41,901 bases of DNA from a virus. A model generated the notes under the pieces. That model was not told where the DNA came from. It saw nothing but the letters and a program-made list of their open reading frames with translations, and ran no database searches. This document shows positions 7,342 to 15,647 of the stretch, piece after piece; positions within the stretch are counted from its first letter, which is position 1, and every line of letters starts with the position of its first letter. The stretch is from IMG/VR virus record IMGVR_UViG_3300017951_000030, positions 1 to 41,901 of that record; one strand, 5' to 3'. The translations under genes were made by a program, and so were the position numbers.

Positions 7342-8846
7342 TGGATTCTATAAAAGTAACCAAGGTAAATGAAACATTCCTTAGAATAGATGCAGACGCA
7401 GGTATTCTTATGGAACTAACAGAGCATTTTTGCTTTTATGTTCCTGGTTACAAATTCATGCCAGCATATAAAAATCGTTTATGGGATGGTAAAATCCGTC
7501 TGTTAGATATGAGAAAAAGAACCCTTTATTGTGGGTTATATAATTATCTAAAAGAGTTTGCAGATGCTAGAGATTATGTAATAGAATTAGAAGCATCAAG
7601 CTATGGATTGCCAGACTCCAAAGAACCAGTTGATATAGAGCATATACTAAATATGGTTACTCTTACAGCTGGTGGCAATAAAATTCAACCCAGAGAATAT
7701 CAACTAGAGGCGCTTCATCATGCACTATCAAATAAAAAATCTTTACTTCTATCCCCTACTGCATCAGGTAAATCTCTTATTATATACATGGCCGTTAGAG
7801 CCTTTCTTGATTCTTATGATAATAATGTTCTTATAATTGTTCCTACCACATCTTTGGTAGAACAGATGTATTCTGACTTTGCTGACTATTCATCACAAGA
7901 CGAGTGGAGTGCAGAAGAGAATTGTCATAAAATATATTCAGGTAAAGAAAAATATAACCTATCACAAAGGGTTATTATCTCTACATGGCAGTCAGTATAT
8001 AAATTAAGAGCACCATGGTTTGAAAACTTTGGTATGGTTGTAGGAGATGAGGCACATAATTTTAAAGCTAAATCACTTACTGCAATTATGGAAAAATGTA
8101 ACGAAGCGGCTATTAAGATCGGGACCACAGGCACATTAGATGGTACCCAAACCCATCAGTTGGTATTAGAAGGATTATTTGGCCCTGTCCATAAAGTTAC
8201 TACCACCAAGAAGTTAATGGATAATGAAGATTTAGCACAATTAAATATTAATATACTATTACTTAAATATAAGGAAGAATTCTGTAGGCTAGTATCAAGA
8301 AATACTTATCAAGAAGAAATGGATTTTATAGTACAATACGGGCCTAGAAATAATTTTATAGCAAACTTAGCTATGAAGAATGAAGGCAACACGCTGATTT
8401 TATTTCAGTATGTAGAGAAACATGGTAAACCTTTACACAGTTTATTACAAGAAAAGTTTGATCAGTTGCCAAGAAAGACAAGGAGGTTGTTCTATGTCTC
8501 AGGGGAGACCGACGTGGATACCAGGGAGAAGGTACGGGAGATTACGGAGAAATCCAGTGACGCGATTATTGTTGCAAGTATGGGCACTTTTTCTACTGGG
8601 ATTAATATTCGTAATTTACACAACATTGTATTTGCTTCACCTAGTAAGTCACAAATTAGGGTTCTGCAAAGCATTGGACGAGGATTAAGAAAGACAGACG
8701 ATGGTAAACCAACTACTGTATTTGACATCGCTGATGATTTACATTGGAAGTCAAAGAAGAATTATACCTTAATTCATGCGGCAGAGCGCATTAAAATATA
8801 CTCGAAAGAAAAGTTTAAGTACAAGATTTACGATATAAATATATAA
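7341..8846 (+). CDS. uvsW: UvsW RNA-DNA and DNA helicase
   Basis: 501 residues, the same size as T4 UvsW (503). SF2 helicase that unwinds R-loops and branched DNA and shifts origin-dependent to recombination-dependent replication. An N-terminal DNA-binding part (YKFMPAYKNRLWDGKIRLL) precedes Walker A SPTASGKS (Lys144), motif II DEAH at 236-239, STWQS, and motif VI QSIGRGLRKT. The start overlaps the uvsY stop by one base, so translation is coupled. All helicase motifs are intact. Confidence 0.96.
   Translation: MDSIKVTKVNETFLRIDADAGILMELTEHFCFYVPGYKFMPAYKNRLWDGKIRLLDMRKRTLYCGLYNYLKEFADARDYVIELEASSYGLPDSKEPVDIEHILNMVTLTAGGNKIQPREYQLEALHHALSNKKSLLLSPTASGKSLIIYMAVRAFLDSYDNNVLIIVPTTSLVEQMYSDFADYSSQDEWSAEENCHKIYSGKEKYNLSQRVIISTWQSVYKLRAPWFENFGMVVGDEAHNFKAKSLTAIMEKCNEAAIKIGTTGTLDGTQTHQLVLEGLFGPVHKVTTTKKLMDNEDLAQLNINILLLKYKEEFCRLVSRNTYQEEMDFIVQYGPRNNFIANLAMKNEGNTLILFQYVEKHGKPLHSLLQEKFDQLPRKTRRLFYVSGETDVDTREKVREITEKSSDAIIVASMGTFSTGINIRNLHNIVFASPSKSQIRVLQSIGRGLRKTDDGKPTTVFDIADDLHWKSKKNYTLIHAAERIKIYSKEKFKYKIYDINI
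8834..8841 (+). promoter_or_regulatory. Possible late promoter at the end of uvsW
   Basis: Exact TATAAATA inside the last codons of uvsW, eight bases before the ATG at 8849. The context (CDS end in AT-rich DNA) and the spacing to the ATG make it uncertain; a transcript would begin inside the next gene. Confidence 0.3.
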
Positions 8847-8848
8847 GT

Positions 8849-9250
8849 ATGGAAATAAGACAGTTCAAACTATTAAATGGTGAAGATATCATTGCTGTGA
8901 TGAATACAAGATACGGCGATCACTATATCATTGAAAGACCAGTTCAGATTGCTTTTGATGGCATGGGTAGGTTAGTATTCAGCCATTGGTTCCCACTTTC
9001 AGAACAGATTATGTTTAAACTATATAAGAACAGATGCATTCAGCATGTGCCAGTGAATAAAGAGTATGAAGAGGCTTATACAAAATATATTATGACCGAA
9101 GAACAGCCTTTCTCAGATACTGAAATATTAGATAGAATTAAATTGCTTCAGGAAACCCTTGAAGTACAGAGAAGATCACAAGAAGAATATGATGAATTGG
9201 AAGACTTTGCTAGTCCAAATGAACCTAAAAAGAGAACTACAATACATTAA
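8849..9250 (+). CDS. Small Sm-like (LSM-type) phage protein
   Basis: 133 residues. The first 75 residues have the strand-rich pattern of small Sm-like proteins common in marine T4-like phages: FKLLNGEDIIAVM, then YIIERPVQIAF and LVFSHWFPLSEQIMFKL. The rest is a charged helix (DRIKLLQETLEVQRRSQEEYDELED) and a basic tail. It resembles the protein at 23761-24045 (RISSGEEVIGEV, then ...FMPFMPYT). Sm-like rings usually bind RNA, but the role here is unknown. It starts two bases after uvsW. A minus-strand promoter just downstream points back through it. Confidence 0.7.
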   Translation: MEIRQFKLLNGEDIIAVMNTRYGDHYIIERPVQIAFDGMGRLVFSHWFPLSEQIMFKLYKNRCIQHVPVNKEYEEAYTKYIMTEEQPFSDTEILDRIKLLQETLEVQRRSQEEYDELEDFASPNEPKKRTTIH

Positions 9251-9288
9251 AAAGTTTAGTATACCTCTATCTCCCCCGGAGTTAATAT

Positions 9289-9317
9289 ATTATACTACAC
9301 TTTTCCGCAAATGTAAA
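9289..9317 (-). promoter_or_regulatory. Minus-strand early-type promoter (antisense)
   Basis: On the minus strand this reads TTTACA (9312-9317), a 17-base spacer ending in GTGTAG, then TATAAT (9289-9294). That is the exact family consensus, including the element before the -10. It points away from gene 55, towards the 3' end of the Sm-like gene at 8849-9250. No convincing minus-strand gene lies downstream, so the product may be an antisense or small RNA. Confidence 0.75.
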
Positions 9318-9327
9318 GGGGCTAAAT

Positions 9328-9348
9328 GAAAAAAACTACACTTTTTTC
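9328..9348. terminator. AT-rich hairpin between divergent promoters
   Basis: GAAAAAA at 9328-9334 pairs with TTTTTTC at 9342-9348. The same type of element occurs at 15555-15572 and 36061-36081, each time just before an early promoter. It could end transcription in either direction. Confidence 0.5.
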
Positions 9349-9361
9349 GTTAATAAAACAC

Positions 9362-9390
9362 TTTACTTTGTTCAGTTTTTGTAGTATAAT
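9362..9390 (+). promoter_or_regulatory. Early-type promoter for gene 55
   Basis: TTTACT at 9362-9367, 17-base spacer, TATAAT at 9385-9390 with GTAG before it. It is divergent from the minus-strand promoter at 9289-9317, with the -35 boxes 44 bases apart. Confidence 0.88.
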
Positions 9391-9413
9391 ATACTATTAT
9401 TGGAGAAATAATT

Positions 9414-9977
9414 ATGAAACCTAAGCAAAAGCCACATTACGTGAACAATAAGGAATTCTCTCATGCTGTAGTGGATTACGTTAATGAGTGTAATGTGAAC
9501 AAAGACAAGGGCCTTGATGTACCTACTGTCCCAGATTATATCGCCAGATGCTTTATCAAAATCGCAGAAGGCTTATCCCATAGACCGAACTTCGTGAGGT
9601 ATACCTATCGGGAAGAGATGGTTATGGATGCAGTAGAAAACTGTTTAAGAGCTATTGGCAACTATAATATAGATACTGCAACCAGAACTGGTAATCCAAA
9701 TGCATTCTCATACTTTACTCAAATATGTTACTATGCATTTATCCGTAGAATAACCAAAGAAAAGAAACAACAAGACATTAAATTTAAATTCATTGAAAAG
9801 ATGGGTATTGAAGACTTTGTTGCCATGGGTATGGATAACGCAGGGGCAGCAGAAACAATGAATTATGTTGATACACTAAGACAACGTATTTCTACTGTTA
9901 AACAAAAAGATGCTGCAGTTAAGAAATTTGCAAAAGAGGAAAAGGCTAAAGAGAAACTAGAGCTCTTTATGATATAA
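9414..9977 (+). CDS. gp55: Late-transcription sigma factor gp55
   Basis: 187 residues, the T4 gp55 size. It is a minimal sigma factor that directs host RNA polymerase to TATAAATA late promoters, several of which lie in this window. The region 2-like core is YREEMVMDAVENCLRAIGNY followed by NAFSYFTQICYYAFIRRITKEKK. The C-terminal helix ends in KEKLELFMI, a hydrophobic tail of the kind that contacts the gp45 sliding clamp. TTGGAGAAATA precedes the ATG. Its own promoter is early-type, which fits production before late transcription. Confidence 0.95.
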   Translation: MKPKQKPHYVNNKEFSHAVVDYVNECNVNKDKGLDVPTVPDYIARCFIKIAEGLSHRPNFVRYTYREEMVMDAVENCLRAIGNYNIDTATRTGNPNAFSYFTQICYYAFIRRITKEKKQQDIKFKFIEKMGIEDFVAMGMDNAGAAETMNYVDTLRQRISTVKQKDAAVKKFAKEEKAKEKLELFMI

Positions 9978-9979
9978 TT

Positions 9980-10099
9980 ATGTGGAAATATGAATGTAAG
10001 GCAGGTGTCTATTCTGAGACATCATTAATCAAACTTTTATGGGCTATTCACAGCCATAGACTACACCACTTAATCAACCACGGGAGGTATGCAGATTGA
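9980..10099 (+). CDS. Small conserved-type protein upstream of gene 47
   Basis: 39 residues beginning MWKYECKAGVYSE and ending with a His-rich helix, AIHSHRLHHLINHG. It begins two bases after the gene 55 stop, and its TGA overlaps the TTG start of gene 47 (TTGA), so it is likely coupled to gene 47. Short ORFs of this type precede gene 47 in some marine T4-like phages as far as I recall. Function unknown; the His/Cys content is low for a metal site. Confidence 0.6.
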   Translation: MWKYECKAGVYSETSLIKLLWAIHSHRLHHLINHGRYAD

Positions 10100-11157
10100 A
10101 AGTTGCAATACTAAATGATACACACTGCGGCGTAAGAAATTCATCTGATATCTTTCTACAATATCAAGAAAGGTTTTATCAAGAGATTTTCTTTCCGTAT
10201 CTAAAGGAACACAACATTAAGAATATTCTTCACTTAGGAGATTATTATGAGCACAGAAAATTCGTCAACTTCAAGGCACTCAATGCTAATAGGAAACACT
10301 TCCTTGAGCCTATGCGTGATGCTGGCATTACAATGGACATTATACCAGGGAACCATGATGTCTACTTCAAGAACACCAATGAACTATGTTCCCTCAAGGA
10401 ACTACTTGGGTACTTCACTTCAAATGTAAATATTATTATGAAACCTACTGTCATTGATTATGACGGAACTGGAGTTGCAGTTATCCCATGGATTAATAAT
10501 GGTAATTACCAAGAGTATACAGAATGGGCACTTAAATGTAAGGCACCTATTCTTGGCGCTCACTTAGAACTAAAAGGCTTTGATATGATGGCTGGTATTC
10601 CAAATCCACATGGTATGAACGCAGATATCTTTTCAAGATTTGAAATGGTTCTATCTGGCCATTTCCATACTAAGTCAAGTCAAGGTAATGTTACTTACTT
10701 AGGTTCTCAAATGGAATTTACTTGGGCAGATGTAGATGATCCTAAATATTTCCATGTATTGGATACAGAGACAAGAGAGATCGAGGCAGTACGTAATCCA
10801 ATCACAATGTTTAAAAAGATTATATATGATGATACAAAGACAGATTACAGTAAAGTTGATGTATCAGAATTTGAGAAAAAGTTTATCAAATTAATTGTTA
10901 TAAATAAAAATGACTTATATATGTTTGATCAGTTTGTAGATAGGTTACAATCTATTGAAACATACGAGCTAAAGATTGCAGAATCTTTTGAAGAGTATTT
11001 GGGAGAAAGCGTCGAGGACGAGAAGATATCCCTGGAAGATACTACGACCCTTCTTGATTCTTATGTCGATGCCGTAGAGACCGATCTTGAAAAAGATAAG
11101 TTAAAAATTGAATTAAGGACTCTATATACAGAGGCACAGAACTTAGAGGTAGTATGA
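10096..11157 (+). CDS. gp47: Recombination nuclease subunit gp47 (Mre11-like)
   Basis: 353 residues (T4 339). With gp46 it forms the SbcCD/Mre11-Rad50-like complex that resects ends for recombination-dependent replication and degrades host DNA. Phosphoesterase motifs are in order: NDTHCG (Asp8, His10), HLGDYYEHRK, IPGNHDV, GAHLE and SGHFHTKS. The start is TTG at 10096: GGGAGG lies eight bases before it and it overlaps the stop of the preceding small gene. The end overlaps gene 46 by ATGA. Confidence 0.95.
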   Translation: MKVAILNDTHCGVRNSSDIFLQYQERFYQEIFFPYLKEHNIKNILHLGDYYEHRKFVNFKALNANRKHFLEPMRDAGITMDIIPGNHDVYFKNTNELCSLKELLGYFTSNVNIIMKPTVIDYDGTGVAVIPWINNGNYQEYTEWALKCKAPILGAHLELKGFDMMAGIPNPHGMNADIFSRFEMVLSGHFHTKSSQGNVTYLGSQMEFTWADVDDPKYFHVLDTETREIEAVRNPITMFKKIIYDDTKTDYSKVDVSEFEKKFIKLIVINKNDLYMFDQFVDRLQSIETYELKIAESFEEYLGESVEDEKISLEDTTTLLDSYVDAVETDLEKDKLKIELRTLYTEAQNLEVV

Positions 11158-12869
11158 TACATTTTAAATCTTGTTCGTGGAAGAACTTTCTTTCCACGGG
11201 CTCAGACTCAATCAAAATCCAATTAGATAAATCTCCATCAACACTTATAGTAGGCCAAAATGGTGCTGGTAAATCAACCTTACTAGATGCACTTTCATTT
11301 GGCCTTTTTGGTAAGGCACATAGAGATATTGGTAAAGGCCAATTAATTAATTCTATTAATAAAAAGCAAACTTTAGTAGAGGTAGAATTCACAGTCGGTA
11401 ATGCAGACTTTAAAATTGTAAGAGGAATCAAACCCAACAAGTTTGAGATTTGGCAGAATGGTAATCTAATTAATCAAGCATCTAATGTTAGAGATTATCA
11501 AAAGTTTTTGGAAACTAACATTTTAAAACTCAACCACAAGTCGTTTCACCAAGTAGTAGTTCTAGGTTCTAGTTCCTTTATCCCTTTCATGCAACTACCT
11601 AGCTGGTCACGTAGAAGTATTATTGAAGACTTGCTTGATATTAATATCTTCAGTAAGATGAATACTCTATTAAAGGAAAAGAACAGTAAATTGCGTGATA
11701 ACCTAAATGATGTAAATCATAGAATTGATTTGGTAAATACTAAGATTGATTCACAGTCAAAATATATTAAAAACCTAGATGCATTAAATCAAGAACAAGT
11801 AGAAAAGAATAGGGATTCTATTAACACATATAAAAAGCAAATAGATGAAACCCTAAAAGAATCACAAAAGCTAGGTAAGAACTTGTCTTCACTTATGTCC
11901 GAAGAGGAACGTAACCATAAAAACTTTATGGAACGTATGAGTGAAGTAAAGTCACTAGATAAAAACTTAAACGGCCAGATTAAGGCCCTAGTCAAAGAAG
12001 CTCGTTTCTATGAAGAGAATGACCAATGCCCTACTTGTGATCAAGAGATCAATGATAATATTAAAGAAACCAAGATCACAGCAATTAAATCTTCTGCAGC
12101 AGATGTTCAGACTGAACTCGGTAAACTGGCAAAAGAAGTAGCCACTACCGAGAAAGAAGGAGTACAGATTAGTAATAACCTTAATAAACTAAGACAAAGA
12201 CAGGGCAAGATTAATTCAAACAATGAGAAGATAGCATTACTACAAAAAGAGATTGATAAGGTTCAAAAGAATATAGACAGTCTAACACAAATGACTGGTG
12301 ATAGTGGTAAGGCCAAGAAAGAACTTTCCGACCTTAGAAAAACTAAAGAGAAAGCAACAGAAATGAAACTCAGCTATGTAGAAGAACGCACATACAATGA
12401 GGTTATTGGCGAGATGCTGAAAGATACCGGCATAAAGACTAAAGTAATTAAGCAGTATCTACCAGTAATGAATAGGCTGATTAACCAATACCTACAGGTG
12501 CTAGACTTTTTCGTGGCTTTCCATTTAGACGAGAACTTTAATGAAACTATCAGATCTCGTCATAGAGATACATTTAATTATGCATCATTCTCAGAAGGTG
12601 AAAAGCAACGTATTGACCTATCACTACTCTTTACATGGAGACAAATTGCAAAGATGAAAAACTCTGCCGCTACAAATTTACTTATCCTAGATGAAACCTT
12701 TGATAGTAGCTTGGACGTTGACGGAGTGGATAATCTTACCAAAATTCTATCTACACTAGAAGATGGAACAAACGTATTCATCATATCACATAAAGGAGAC
12801 ATCTTGGAAAACAAGTTCAGATCAAAGATTGAATTTTTCAAAGATAGAAACTTTTCAAAGATCGCATAG
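11154..12869 (+). CDS. gp46: Recombination ATPase subunit gp46 (Rad50/SbcC-like)
   Basis: 571 residues (T4 560). SMC-like ATPase partner of gp47. Walker A GQNGAGKS is at residues 34-41. Two long coiled-coil arms flank a zinc hook CPTC at Cys292-Cys295. The signature FSEGEKQRIDLSLLF and Walker B LLILDETFD lie near the C-terminus, followed by the switch His in ISHKGD. The start ATG overlaps the gene 47 TGA, so the two subunits are co-translated. All motifs are intact. Confidence 0.96.
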   Translation: MIHFKSCSWKNFLSTGSDSIKIQLDKSPSTLIVGQNGAGKSTLLDALSFGLFGKAHRDIGKGQLINSINKKQTLVEVEFTVGNADFKIVRGIKPNKFEIWQNGNLINQASNVRDYQKFLETNILKLNHKSFHQVVVLGSSSFIPFMQLPSWSRRSIIEDLLDINIFSKMNTLLKEKNSKLRDNLNDVNHRIDLVNTKIDSQSKYIKNLDALNQEQVEKNRDSINTYKKQIDETLKESQKLGKNLSSLMSEEERNHKNFMERMSEVKSLDKNLNGQIKALVKEARFYEENDQCPTCDQEINDNIKETKITAIKSSAADVQTELGKLAKEVATTEKEGVQISNNLNKLRQRQGKINSNNEKIALLQKEIDKVQKNIDSLTQMTGDSGKAKKELSDLRKTKEKATEMKLSYVEERTYNEVIGEMLKDTGIKTKVIKQYLPVMNRLINQYLQVLDFFVAFHLDENFNETIRSRHRDTFNYASFSEGEKQRIDLSLLFTWRQIAKMKNSAATNLLILDETFDSSLDVDGVDNLTKILSTLEDGTNVFIISHKGDILENKFRSKIEFFKDRNFSKIA

Positions 12870-12884
12870 TTATATTCATATAAC
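12869..12884. other. Short perfect inverted repeat after gene 46
   Basis: GTTATAT and ATATAAC with a two-base loop, overlapping the gene 46 stop. No T run follows, so it is a weak terminator candidate at best; it might be an mRNA 3'-end stem. Confidence 0.3.
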
Positions 12885-12903
12885 AAAACAGTCTAAAAAT
12901 CTA

Positions 12904-12932
12904 TTTACAACGGGCTGAACTTGTATTATAAT
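12904..12932 (+). promoter_or_regulatory. Early-type promoter for tRNA-Arg and the 66-residue gene
   Basis: TTTACA at 12904-12909, 17-base spacer, TATAAT at 12927-12932. The tRNA begins 23 bases after the -10 box. Confidence 0.82.
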
Positions 12933-12955
12933 TATATTCTAAATTAAAGAATTAT

Positions 12956-13032
12956 CTCCCAGTAGCTCAACTGGATAGAGCAACGGCCTTCTAAGCCGTA
13001 GGTTAGAGGTTCGAGTCCTCTCTGGGAGGCCA
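12956..13032 (+). tRNA. tRNA-Arg (anticodon TCT)
   Basis: Cloverleaf visible by eye: acceptor CTCCCAG (12956-12962) pairs with CTGGGAG (13022-13028), discriminator G, encoded CCA at 13030-13032. The anticodon stem ACGGC/GCCGT encloses the loop CTTCTAA with anticodon TCT at 12990-12992, reading AGA. The T arm contains GGTTCGAGTCC. AGA is the main arginine codon in the genes here, so the tRNA should aid phage translation. Confidence 0.97.
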
Positions 13033-13047
13033 AATAGAGGAAAGGAA

Positions 13048-13248
13048 ATGTTATTCATTGATTACGTATTTGATATATCAGAGGAAGGAATTGAACTAAT
13101 GGACGACCAACCAGACGAAATGCTGACACTAGATAAAACTCCATTTAATGTTGGAGATCATTTTTGCCTAGAACAGCGAGAAGATGGTAGATTATTTTTC
13201 AGGCGAGTTGATGTCCGAGATCATTATAGATGGCCGACAAACGTTTGA
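13048..13248 (+). CDS. Small acidic protein of unknown function
   Basis: 66 residues after a strong AGAGGAAAGGAA ribosome site, 15 bases downstream of tRNA-Arg and co-transcribed with it. It has an acidic N-terminal half (ISEEGIELMDDQPDE) and a strand pair, NVGDHFCLEQREDGRLFFRRVD, like small beta-barrel proteins found in marine T4-like phages. No catalytic motif. Function unknown. Confidence 0.7.
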   Translation: MLFIDYVFDISEEGIELMDDQPDEMLTLDKTPFNVGDHFCLEQREDGRLFFRRVDVRDHYRWPTNV

Positions 13249-13261
13249 ATTGTTACAAATG

Positions 13262-13279
13262 TGTTACATTTATGTTACA
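13262..13279 (+). repeat. 18-base intergenic repeat, copy 1
   Basis: TGTTACATTTATGTTACA, identical to copies at 15531-15548 and 36466-36483. It lies 13 bases after a stop codon and 36 bases before an early promoter -35 box. Here it sits inside a wider inverted repeat (ACAAATGT ... ACATTTGT). Confidence 0.85.
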
Positions 13280-13315
13280 TTTGTGTAAAATCTTTAAAAA
13301 AAGTGAAAAAACCTC

Positions 13316-13344
13316 TTTACATACTATGCTTTGCGTAGTATAAT
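13316..13344 (+). promoter_or_regulatory. Early-type promoter for the VWA-metallopeptidase gene
   Basis: TTTACA at 13316-13321, 17-base spacer, TATAAT at 13339-13344 with GTAG before it and AAAAAACCTC before the -35, a flank also seen at 21147 and, in part, 26521. Confidence 0.88.
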
Positions 13345-13375
13345 ATACTTATAAATTAAAAGAGATACCTATATT

Positions 13376-15529
13376 ATGATGAATTATGAAAACTCAATCT
13401 TACCAAAACTCTTGGCTAAAGAGAATATCTCAATAAGACACGGGAACTTCTCAACAGCCTGGTTTGATATCAAGAATAGAACCCTTGGTCTTCCATTGTG
13501 GAAAGACATGGGCAAAGATGTTTATGACCTTCTCATCGGACACGAAGTTGGTCATGCATTGGAAACCCCATTCGAGGGTTGGCACGATAGTCCAGAGAAA
13601 CTAGAAGGCTGTCCAAGATCATATATCAACGTCATAGAAGATGCAAGGATTGAGAGAAAAATCCAGTTAAGGTATCCTGGGTTAGTCAACTCATTCAATA
13701 AGGGTTACAAGAAACTATTGGATAACGAATTCTTCGGTCCAGTAGATGATATAGATTATGATCAAGTAAAACTTATTGATAAAATCAACCTAAAGACCAA
13801 ACTCGGCTCTCTTATAGATGTACCATTCAACTCAGATGAAATGGTCTACTTAGAAAGAGCCAAATCTACTCAAACATTTGATGAAGTAATTCAGTTGGTG
13901 AAAGACATTCTAGCTTACACCCAAGAAAATACCCCAGAGCTTATTCAGAAACCTGAACCAGATAATACAGAAGATCAAGATCAAGATCAAATTACAGAAG
14001 ATGATAACCAAGAAATGGATCCAACTTCATCTGGTCATGATGATTACTTAGAACAAGAAACTGAAGAAGAAACTAATCAAGAATCAAATACAGATAGAAA
14101 GACAGAAGAATCAGAAAAGGAAGAAGAACAACAGTCACAAGTGGCTTCACCAGAACCAACTCACGGGCCATTGGATGAATCCATCACGGACCAGATTTAT
14201 AGATCAAAAGAAAAGACATTACTTGATACAGATGGTAATGGTAAACAAACATTAGTTATCGGCCAAATGACCAAAGAGAATATTGAAATGTCCCTAGTGG
14301 ATTTCAAATCTCTTACAAAAGAAAGAGCCATCAATGCTCTAAAATTAGAAAAAGAGGCAGAAGAATACGGAAGTCAATACTTTAATTGGCAAGAAGAATT
14401 AAATGATTATCCTTCTTATATGAAGCAACTTAAAAAGAATGTTCAACCAGCCGTTAGAGAGTTCGAGATGAAAAAAGCCGCGACCCAGTGGCAAAGAGCT
14501 ACAGAGGCTAAGACTGGTAACATCAACGTCAACAAGTTATGGTCATACAAAACAAATGATGATATCTTCCTTAAGGCAACTAAGTTACCAAAGGCTAAGT
14601 CTCACGGCATGGTCATGTTGGTAGACTATTCTGGATCCATGTCGGATTCAATGAAATATGTAATGGATCAAATACTCCATACAGTAGTCTTTTGTAAAAC
14701 AGTAAATATTCCATTTGAAGTTTATGCATTCACAACAGGTGGCTGGAGAACAGGCTATCTGGATAGAAATTACAATGACGGCGACATGGATATGGATGAC
14801 CTAAGAATGCCACTCCTAGTCAGTTCAGATATGAGTAAGGCTGATTATATTGAGGCAACTAAGTATCTTTACCTAAGAGTAAGAGCAAGGTCTTGGCATA
14901 GTCACCCAATCGGTGCATCAGAGGGTTGGGGTTCTACTCCTCTTAACCAGGCCTTAGTAGTTTCGCATGATATTATTAAGAAGTTCAAATCAAAACACGG
15001 CATTGAAAAACTTAATTTCTTAACCTTCACAGATGGAGATGCGAATAGATTATCAATCCACGGCACTGACACTTGGGATTATTCAAGCGATGTCAGAATG
15101 TTAGTTCAAGGTAAGGTCATCAATACTACAAGAAACAGTAGTAGAAAAATGACCGAGGCTCTTCTTAATAATATCAAGAAGATGTATCAGACTAACAATA
15201 TCGGCTTCTTCATGGCTGACTCTTCCAGAGAGTGGAAGTACAGACTTAACGATATTGCTTGGTACCATACAGATAAAAGCGATGTAGAACTTAGAAAAGA
15301 ATGCAACAGAGAATACAGTAAAAACAAATGTGTTGAGTTTAAGAAGATCAAAGGCTACGACACTTACTACATGGTCAAAGGTGGTAAGAACCTAGACACT
15401 AATGAAGATGATTTCGAGGTGGAAGAAAATATGTCAGATGCCCAAATCAGAAACGCATTTAAGAAGTACTCAAAGACAAAGAAAACCAACAAAGTCCTTC
15501 TCACTAAGTTCGGAGGGGCAGTAGCTTGA
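13376..15529 (+). CDS. Metallopeptidase-like/VWA-domain protein (CobT-like)
   Basis: 717 residues. The N-terminal domain carries HEVGH at residues 56-60, a zinc peptidase HExxH motif, and VIEDARIER at 87-94, whose glutamate (Glu88) could be the third metal ligand. Residues about 185-260 are a very acidic Glu/Gln/Asp linker. A C-terminal von Willebrand A domain has an intact MIDAS DYSGSMS (Asp417, Ser419, Ser421). Layout and the ARIE helix recall CobT. The next gene encodes a MoxR/CobS-type AAA+ ATPase, so the two probably form an AAA-VWA remodelling machine. Target unknown; I see no cobalamin genes. Two ATGs (13376, 13379) are possible. Confidence 0.85.
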   Translation: MMNYENSILPKLLAKENISIRHGNFSTAWFDIKNRTLGLPLWKDMGKDVYDLLIGHEVGHALETPFEGWHDSPEKLEGCPRSYINVIEDARIERKIQLRYPGLVNSFNKGYKKLLDNEFFGPVDDIDYDQVKLIDKINLKTKLGSLIDVPFNSDEMVYLERAKSTQTFDEVIQLVKDILAYTQENTPELIQKPEPDNTEDQDQDQITEDDNQEMDPTSSGHDDYLEQETEEETNQESNTDRKTEESEKEEEQQSQVASPEPTHGPLDESITDQIYRSKEKTLLDTDGNGKQTLVIGQMTKENIEMSLVDFKSLTKERAINALKLEKEAEEYGSQYFNWQEELNDYPSYMKQLKKNVQPAVREFEMKKAATQWQRATEAKTGNINVNKLWSYKTNDDIFLKATKLPKAKSHGMVMLVDYSGSMSDSMKYVMDQILHTVVFCKTVNIPFEVYAFTTGGWRTGYLDRNYNDGDMDMDDLRMPLLVSSDMSKADYIEATKYLYLRVRARSWHSHPIGASEGWGSTPLNQALVVSHDIIKKFKSKHGIEKLNFLTFTDGDANRLSIHGTDTWDYSSDVRMLVQGKVINTTRNSSRKMTEALLNNIKKMYQTNNIGFFMADSSREWKYRLNDIAWYHTDKSDVELRKECNREYSKNKCVEFKKIKGYDTYYMVKGGKNLDTNEDDFEVEENMSDAQIRNAFKKYSKTKKTNKVLLTKFGGAVA

Positions 15530-15530
15530 G

Positions 15531-15548
15531 TGTTACATTTATGTTACA
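15531..15548 (+). repeat. 18-base intergenic repeat, copy 2
   Basis: TGTTACATTTATGTTACA, identical to 13262-13279 and 36466-36483. It begins one base after the VWA gene stop. Confidence 0.85.
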
Positions 15549-15554
15549 AAGTCA

Positions 15555-15572
15555 AAAAAAGTTCACTTTTTT
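15555..15572. terminator. AT-rich hairpin before the AAA+ gene promoter
   Basis: AAAAAAGT (15555-15562) and ACTTTTTT (15565-15572) form a perfect 8-bp stem with a two-base loop and a built-in T run. It is probably a bidirectional terminator separating the VWA gene from the promoter at 15584. Confidence 0.6.
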
Positions 15573-15583
15573 CGCAAAAACAC

Positions 15584-15612
15584 TTTACAAGCCATGCAAA
15601 ACCAGTTATAAT
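15584..15612 (+). promoter_or_regulatory. Early-type promoter for the AAA+ gene
   Basis: TTTACA at 15584-15589, 17-base spacer, TATAAT at 15607-15612. The segment 15576-15613 is identical over 38 bases to 36513-36550, the promoter of an unrelated gene 21 kb away. Confidence 0.88.
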
Positions 15613-15647
15613 ATACAAGTAAATTAATTAAAAGGAGTATCTATATT

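Noticed and set aside
8422-8688. Plus-strand 88-codon ORF in another frame within uvsW
   Set aside because: uvsW helicase motifs run through the region in the correct frame, so this is an overlapping artefact.
9181-9252. 24-codon minus-strand ORF downstream of the antisense promoter
   Set aside because: No ribosome site at a suitable distance, and its hydrophobic sequence can be explained as the reverse of a charged gene. The promoter more likely makes a non-coding RNA.
10899-10906. TATAAATA inside gene 47 (and others at 19630-19637, 34690-34697, 41473-41480)
   Set aside because: They lie deep within coding regions of AT-rich DNA without a gene start nearby, so chance occurrence is likely. 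I kept only intergenic or gene-junction copies.
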